Assembly (NCBI GenBank): GCA_026393895.1
Contig: JAPKZG010000091.1
Location: 1-36,382 of the forward strand
Origin: Candidatus Aminicenantota bacterium
Lineage (GTDB): Bacteria; Acidobacteriota; Aminicenantia; Aminicenantales; UBA4085
DNA length: 36,382 nucleotides
Direction: 5' to 3'
Shown piece after piece: positions 32,971-36,382 of this stretch. The notes under the pieces are model-generated. The model was given only the letters and a program-made list of their open reading frames with translations. It ran no database searches and was not told where the DNA came from. Position numbers and translations under genes: made by a program. Each line of letters opens with the position of its first letter. Position 1 is the stretch's first letter.

Positions 32971-33468
32971 GTGAACGAGAAGAAAATTCTGTTTGTCGAT
33001 TCGCCGATCGGGACGATCGAGCTCCGGGAGAAAAACGGATTTCTCACGGACTTGAATTTCCGGGAAAAAACGGCAGGTACGAAAATTCGCTCAAGCTCGA
33101 TTCTTTCCGTCTGCGCCGTACAACTCGAGGAATATTTCGCCGGGAAAAGAGCCGTTTTCGACCTTCCCCTGGCCCCGGAAGGCACACTCTTTCAACTCGA
33201 CGTATGGAACACCCTCCGGACGGTCCTCTTCGGCCGGACGGCCTCCTACGGCGAGATCGCCCGGAAGATCGGCTGCCCGGCCGCCGTTCGGGCCGTAGGC
33301 GCGGCCAACGGCGCCAATCCCGTTTCGATCATCATCCCTTGTCACCGGATCGTCGGCGCCGACGGACGCCTGACCGGGTACGGCGGCGGGCTTTGGCGCA
33401 AGGAATGGCTTCTCCGGCACGAACAAAAAACAGCGGACGCCGGAGAACGCCCCTTCTCCGCTCGATGA
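32971..33468 (+). CDS. ogt: Methylated-DNA--protein-cysteine methyltransferase
   Basis: 165 aa, start GTG 32971. Removes methyl groups from O6-methylguanine by transfer to its own cysteine. Active site Cys124 lies in IIPCHRIVGADG. The helix-turn-helix and arginine finger region (ASYGEIARKIG, VRAVGAANGANPVS) and LTGYGGGLWRKEWLLRHE are all typical. The N-terminal domain is short, as in Ogt rather than Ada. It stands alone with its own promoter and is convergent with eno. Confidence 0.92.
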   Translation: MNEKKILFVDSPIGTIELREKNGFLTDLNFREKTAGTKIRSSSILSVCAVQLEEYFAGKRAVFDLPLAPEGTLFQLDVWNTLRTVLFGRTASYGEIARKIGCPAAVRAVGAANGANPVSIIIPCHRIVGADGRLTGYGGGLWRKEWLLRHEQKTADAGERPFSAR

Positions 33469-33469
33469 A

Positions 33470-33486
33470 TCCGGGATCAATCCCGG
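33470..33486. terminator. Inverted repeat between convergent ogt and eno
   Basis: CCGGGAT / ATCCCGG with a 2-nt loop, plus a second hairpin CGGAGAA / TTCTCCG just inside the ogt end. Neither has a strong T run; a weak bidirectional terminator is possible. Confidence 0.35.
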
Positions 33487-33500
33487 CCCGTGGGGTTCCC

Positions 33501-34796
33501 TTACTTGATGTACTTCCGGAACGCGCCCGTGCCCGCGTAAACACCCTTCGGCCCCAGTTCGTCCTCGATTTCGAGAAGCCGGTTGTACTTGGCGACCCGT
33601 TCGCTGCGGCAGACCGACCCGGTTTTGATCTGCCCCGCGTCCAGGGCGACGGCCAGGTCGGCGATGAACGTGTTTTCGGTCTCGCCGGAACGATGAGAGA
33701 TGACCGTGGTGTAATCGTGGGCGTGGGCGTATTCCACGGCTTCGATCGTTTCGCTGAGGCTTCCGATCTGGTTGAGTTTGATCAGGATCGAGTTCGCCAC
33801 CCCGCGGGCGACGCCCTCTTTCAGCCGGGACATGTTCGTGACGAAGATGTCGTCGCCGACGATCTGGATTTTCTTTCCGAGCGTCCGGGTCATCAGCGCC
33901 CAGCCGTCCCAGTCGTCTTCGGCCAGGCCGTCCTCAATGGAGACGATCGGGTATTTGGCCAACAGATTTTCATAAAACGCGACCATTTCGGCCGACGTCC
34001 GGGTCGAGCCGTCGGATTTTTTGAAGACGTAACTACCGTCGGCGTAGAATTCCGAAGCGGCGGGATCGAGGGCCAGCCAGATATCCTTTCCCGGCTTATA
34101 CCCCGCCATCTCGATGCTTTCCACGAGACAATCCAGGGCTTCTTCGTTGGATCCGAGGTTGGGGGCGACGCCGCCTTCGTCGCCGACGGCGATGCCGTAC
34201 CCTTTCTTTTTCAGGATTTTCTTCAAATGGTGAAAAACCTCGGCCGCGGCCCGGATCGCTTCGGCGAACGTCGGCCGGCCGGCCGGGACGATCATGAATT
34301 CCTGCAGGTCGACGCTGTTGTCGGCGTGGGCGCCGCCGTTGAGGATGTTGATCATCGGAACGGGAAGGGTATAGCGGTCCCGGGACCGAAGCGACCGGTA
34401 GAGCGAAAGGCCCTGGGCCGCGGCCGCCGCTTCCGCGGCGGCCATCGAAACCGACAATATCGCGTTCGCCCCGAGGCGGCTTTTTGAAGGCGTGCCGTCC
34501 AATTCGAGCAATCGCCGATCCAGGGCCGCGGGGTCGAGAACGTCGAACCCGATCAGCCGGGGGGCGATCTCTTCGTTGACATGGGCGACGGCGTTCAAAA
34601 CGCCCTTGCCGAGATAGCGGGCGGGGTCGCCGTCGCGGAGTTCCAGGGCCTCGTGGGTACCCGTGGACGCTCCCGACGGGACAGAGGCCGTTCCGACGGC
34701 TCCGCCGCTCAGGGTGATTTTTGCGGCCACCGTCGGATTCCCGCGCGAATCCAGGATCTCGCGGGCTTTGATAGAGATTATCGTTGTCGCAGACAT
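33501..34796 (-). CDS. eno: Enolase
   Basis: 431 aa, normal length. Converts 2-phosphoglycerate to phosphoenolpyruvate in glycolysis. Signatures: [105 protein letters not shown] and [18 protein letters not shown]. All catalytic residues are present. The ribosome site AAGGATG precedes the ATG by a few nt. ytxH ends 52 nt upstream, and no separate promoter stands out, so eno may be the last gene of DUF948-ytxH-eno. Confidence 0.97.
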   Translation of the reverse strand: MSATTIISIKAREILDSRGNPTVAAKITLSGGAVGTASVPSGASTGTHEALELRDGDPARYLGKGVLNAVAHVNEEIAPRLIGFDVLDPAALDRRLLELDGTPSKSRLGANAILSVSMAAAEAAAAAQGLSLYRSLRSRDRYTLPVPMINILNGGAHADNSVDLQEFMIVPAGRPTFAEAIRAAAEVFHHLKKILKKKGYGIAVGDEGGVAPNLGSNEEALDCLVESIEMAGYKPGKDIWLALDPAASEFYADGSYVFKKSDGSTRTSAEMVAFYENLLAKYPIVSIEDGLAEDDWDGWALMTRTLGKKIQIVGDDIFVTNMSRLKEGVARGVANSILIKLNQIGSLSETIEAVEYAHAHDYTTVISHRSGETENTFIADLAVALDAGQIKTGSVCRSERVAKYNRLLEIEDELGPKGVYAGTGAFRKYIK

Positions 34797-34848
34797 AGGC
34801 TCATCCTTTTATTTGGGGACACTCAAGCGAAAAATGACGGGCGGCCGG

Positions 34849-35139
34849 TCAGGGTTTGGCGTGGTCGCCTTTTTTCTTTTCGATAAATTCCTTGACGACT
34901 TCGATTCCTTCCTCGGTTTTTTCACGGACGACGCGGATGCCCTTTTCCGCCTCTTTGGAGATCTTTTCGAAGCCTTCTTTCGCCTTTTCCTTGCCTTTGT
35001 CGATTTCGTCTCCGATTTTCTTGCGCGTTTCCTTGCCGGAGGCCGGGGCGAACAGGATTCCGAGAACGAATCCCGCCGTCGCTCCGATCAGAAACGATAC
35101 GGCGACTCCCAAGACGCTGATTTTGCCGTCATTTGCCAT
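34849..35139 (-). CDS. YtxH-domain small membrane protein
   Basis: 96 aa. One membrane helix (residues 8-30, VLGVAVSFLIGATAGFVLGI) is followed by FAPASGKETRKKI, the hallmark of the YtxH family, and a Lys/Glu-rich amphipathic helix with 11-residue-like repeats. Function of the family is unclear; stress-related in Bacillus. It overlaps the DUF948 gene by 11 nt and has a good ribosome site (AAGGAG, 8 nt). Confidence 0.85.
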   Translation of the reverse strand: MANDGKISVLGVAVSFLIGATAGFVLGILFAPASGKETRKKIGDEIDKGKEKAKEGFEKISKEAEKGIRVVREKTEEGIEVVKEFIEKKKGDHAKP

Positions 35140-35503
35140 GGTCTCTCTCCTTTTTTCTTTTGCCGAACTGCCGCCAAACGAACCGGGCGACGGGTAGGAT
35201 GAGGGGGAGGAATTTGAGCGAAGGCTGGAAGAATTTGGCCGTGATCAGGGAGGAGGCCTCGGCGACGTTGACCGCGGCTTTTTTGGACGCCGTGATCGTC
35301 AGGCCCAATTCCTCCACCTGTTGTTTGACCAGAAGGTCGAGTTCCTTCAATTGGCGGGCGAGCTCGCCGAACTCGGCCAGGGCTTTTTCCCCTTCGGCCG
35401 CCGTCCGCCGAAGTTGGGCGAACAGGCGGACCAGGTAAACGATCGCCACAACCGCGGCGATCATGACAATCAGAAGAAGAGCTTGGTTCAGAGTCTGCGG
35501 CAT
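35129..35503 (-). CDS. DUF948-like membrane protein
   Basis: 124 aa from ATG 35503. The N-terminal helix (residues 6-28, LNQALLLIVMIAAVVAIVYL) is followed by a coiled coil (about 30-80) and a second hydrophobic stretch near 98-112. DUF948 proteins often sit next to YtxH, as here; both lack a defined role. The open frame goes 18 codons further, across the promoter. The start lies 9 nt after a -10 box and has no ribosome site. Confidence 0.75.
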   Translation of the reverse strand: MPQTLNQALLLIVMIAAVVAIVYLVRLFAQLRRTAAEGEKALAEFGELARQLKELDLLVKQQVEELGLTITASKKAAVNVAEASSLITAKFFQPSLKFLPLILPVARFVWRQFGKRKKERDHGK

Positions 35504-35512
35504 TATATAGAC

Positions 35513-35541
35513 AGGATAAAGGAAACACGGGGGTTTGTCAA
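35513..35541 (-). promoter_or_regulatory. Sigma-70 promoter of the DUF948-ytxH-eno unit
   Basis: TTGACA (35541-35536), 17 nt, TATCCT (35518-35513), then 9 nt to ATG 35503. The mRNA would have at most a few untranslated bases. Confidence 0.65.
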
Positions 35542-35553
35542 TGAATTCGGCCC

Positions 35554-36382
35554 TCAAATCGAGGGCTTGGGCGCCGGTTCAGCCCTTGCCTTAATCTCCT
35601 GCTCGCGGAAGACGATGGTGAATGCCGCCCCTTTCTTCCGGTCGAGTTCGATCGTTCCATCGAGCTGTCCGACGAGCAGGGTCACGATTTGAAGTCCGAA
35701 GCTTTCGGCTTGATGAAAATCCAAGTTCTTTGGAAATCCGATCCCGTCATCCGCCACCCGAAGGACGATCATGCTGTCGGGACCGCGTTTCATCCCGATC
35801 CGGATCAACCCTTTTCGGCCTTCCGGAAATGCGTGCTTGAGGGAGTTGGAAATCAATTCATTGAGAATCAGCCCGCACGGGACGGCCGAATTGATGTCCA
35901 AGGAGACTTCCCCAAAATCCGTCTCCAGCCGGATCCGATCGGGATCGATCACATAAACATTGAAAAGGTGGATAGCCAGGCTCTGGATATAGGAGGCCAG
36001 GTCGATTTTCGACAGGTCACGCGAGTGATAGAGCTTCTCGTGCGCAAGGCTCATGGCCCGGATGCGGGTCTGGGCCTCCTTGAGGATCTTGCGGCACTCC
36101 CGGTTGTGGGTGTTCCCGGCTTGGAGATTGAAAAGGCTGGAAATGACCTGCATGTTGTTTTTGACCCGGTGGTGGATCTCCCGGAGCATGACCTCTTTTT
36201 CCTGCAAAGACGCCTGGATGACCTCCTCCCCTTTACGGCGGTCCGTGATGTCGGTCAGAAAATTCAGGGTGGCCGGGCGGCCTTCCCAGTCGATCAGGAC
36301 GGCCCCGAGCTCGACCCACTTGACGGCGCCGTCGCGGGTCAACAAGCGGAAAACATATCGGGGTTGATCCGTATCTCCGGCC
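35554..36382 (-). CDS. HisKA_2-type sensor histidine kinase, 5' end cut by window edge
   Basis: The frame is open to the right edge, so the N-terminus is missing. What is present: the end of a PAS domain (RYVFRLLTRDGAVKWVELGA, then NFLTDITDRRKGEE), a HisKA_2 dimerisation domain with phospho-acceptor His in LREIHHRVKNNMQVISSL, and an HATPase_c domain (CGLILNELISNSLKHAFP, VADDGIGFP, ESFGLQIVTLLVGQLDG). Kinases of this group usually pair with a stand-alone receiver, not seen here. The signal read by the PAS domain is unknown. Confidence 0.9.
   Translation of the reverse strand, partial: AGDTDQPRYVFRLLTRDGAVKWVELGAVLIDWEGRPATLNFLTDITDRRKGEEVIQASLQEKEVMLREIHHRVKNNMQVISSLFNLQAGNTHNRECRKILKEAQTRIRAMSLAHEKLYHSRDLSKIDLASYIQSLAIHLFNVYVIDPDRIRLETDFGEVSLDINSAVPCGLILNELISNSLKHAFPEGRKGLIRIGMKRGPDSMIVLRVADDGIGFPKNLDFHQAESFGLQIVTLLVGQLDGTIELDRKKGAAFTIVFREQEIKARAEPAPKPSI

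Overview
The window looks like chromosome of a diderm (Gram-negative-type) bacterium with moderately high GC. It carries lpxK, an LpxL/HtrB-type acyltransferase and gmhA (lipopolysaccharide synthesis), a prepilin-type pilus system, a ComEC DNA-uptake channel and a C-terminal AsmA/DUF748 protein. Gene content and the order pilB-pilT-pilC-pilS-pilR-pilA recall Acidobacteriota, Candidatus Aminicenantes or Geobacter-like lineages. That placement is inference; no rRNA or universal marker other than eno is present. I see no prophage, insertion sequence, CRISPR array or tRNA.

Layout. 1-3540: a left-truncated ZIP metal transporter (-), a Lys-rich small protein (+), an AsmA-like protein (-) and a 54-aa membrane protein (+), with copies of a dispersed intergenic repeat. 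3720-6073: a KAS II-type condensing enzyme and a FabK/nitronate monooxygenase-type flavoprotein (+). 6357-9657: an HD-GYP membrane protein and a PLP-fold alpha-oxoamine-synthase homologue without the PLP lysine (-). 10048-18981: a strong promoter, a 44-aa membrane protein, a 300-bp chain of hairpins, then pilB, pilT, pilC, pilS, pilR and two tandem pilin genes, each with a sigma-54 promoter. 19141-20422: plsC and gmhA (+). 20496-24351: flotillin and an aminotransferase fused to a P-loop domain (-). 24382-27059: lpxK-lpxL-rph (-). 27212-28078: a lipoprotein (+). 28094-32426: an M20 amidohydrolase, comEC and a periplasmic coiled-coil protein (-). 32530-32670: a structured intergenic region. 32971-33468: ogt (+). 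33501-35503: DUF948-ytxH-eno (-). 35554-36382: a right-truncated histidine kinase (-).

How it fits together. PilS-PilR should drive both pilin genes from matched -24/-12 promoters; candidate upstream GACA boxes sit at the same distances in both. PilB and PilT power extension and retraction on the PilC platform. The HD-GYP protein next door would lower c-di-GMP, a common input to pilus and surface behaviour. ComEC could use the pilus for DNA uptake. LpxL, LpxK, GmhA, PlsC and the condensing enzyme point to envelope lipid synthesis.

The most unusual observations are: the hairpin chain ahead of pilB; several genes whose start codon lies only 5-9 nt after a -10 box (probable leaderless mRNAs), two of these promoters being carried by the dispersed repeat; the lysine-less PLP-fold protein; the aminotransferase/P-loop fusion; and a comEC that has lost its stop and reads into the next gene.
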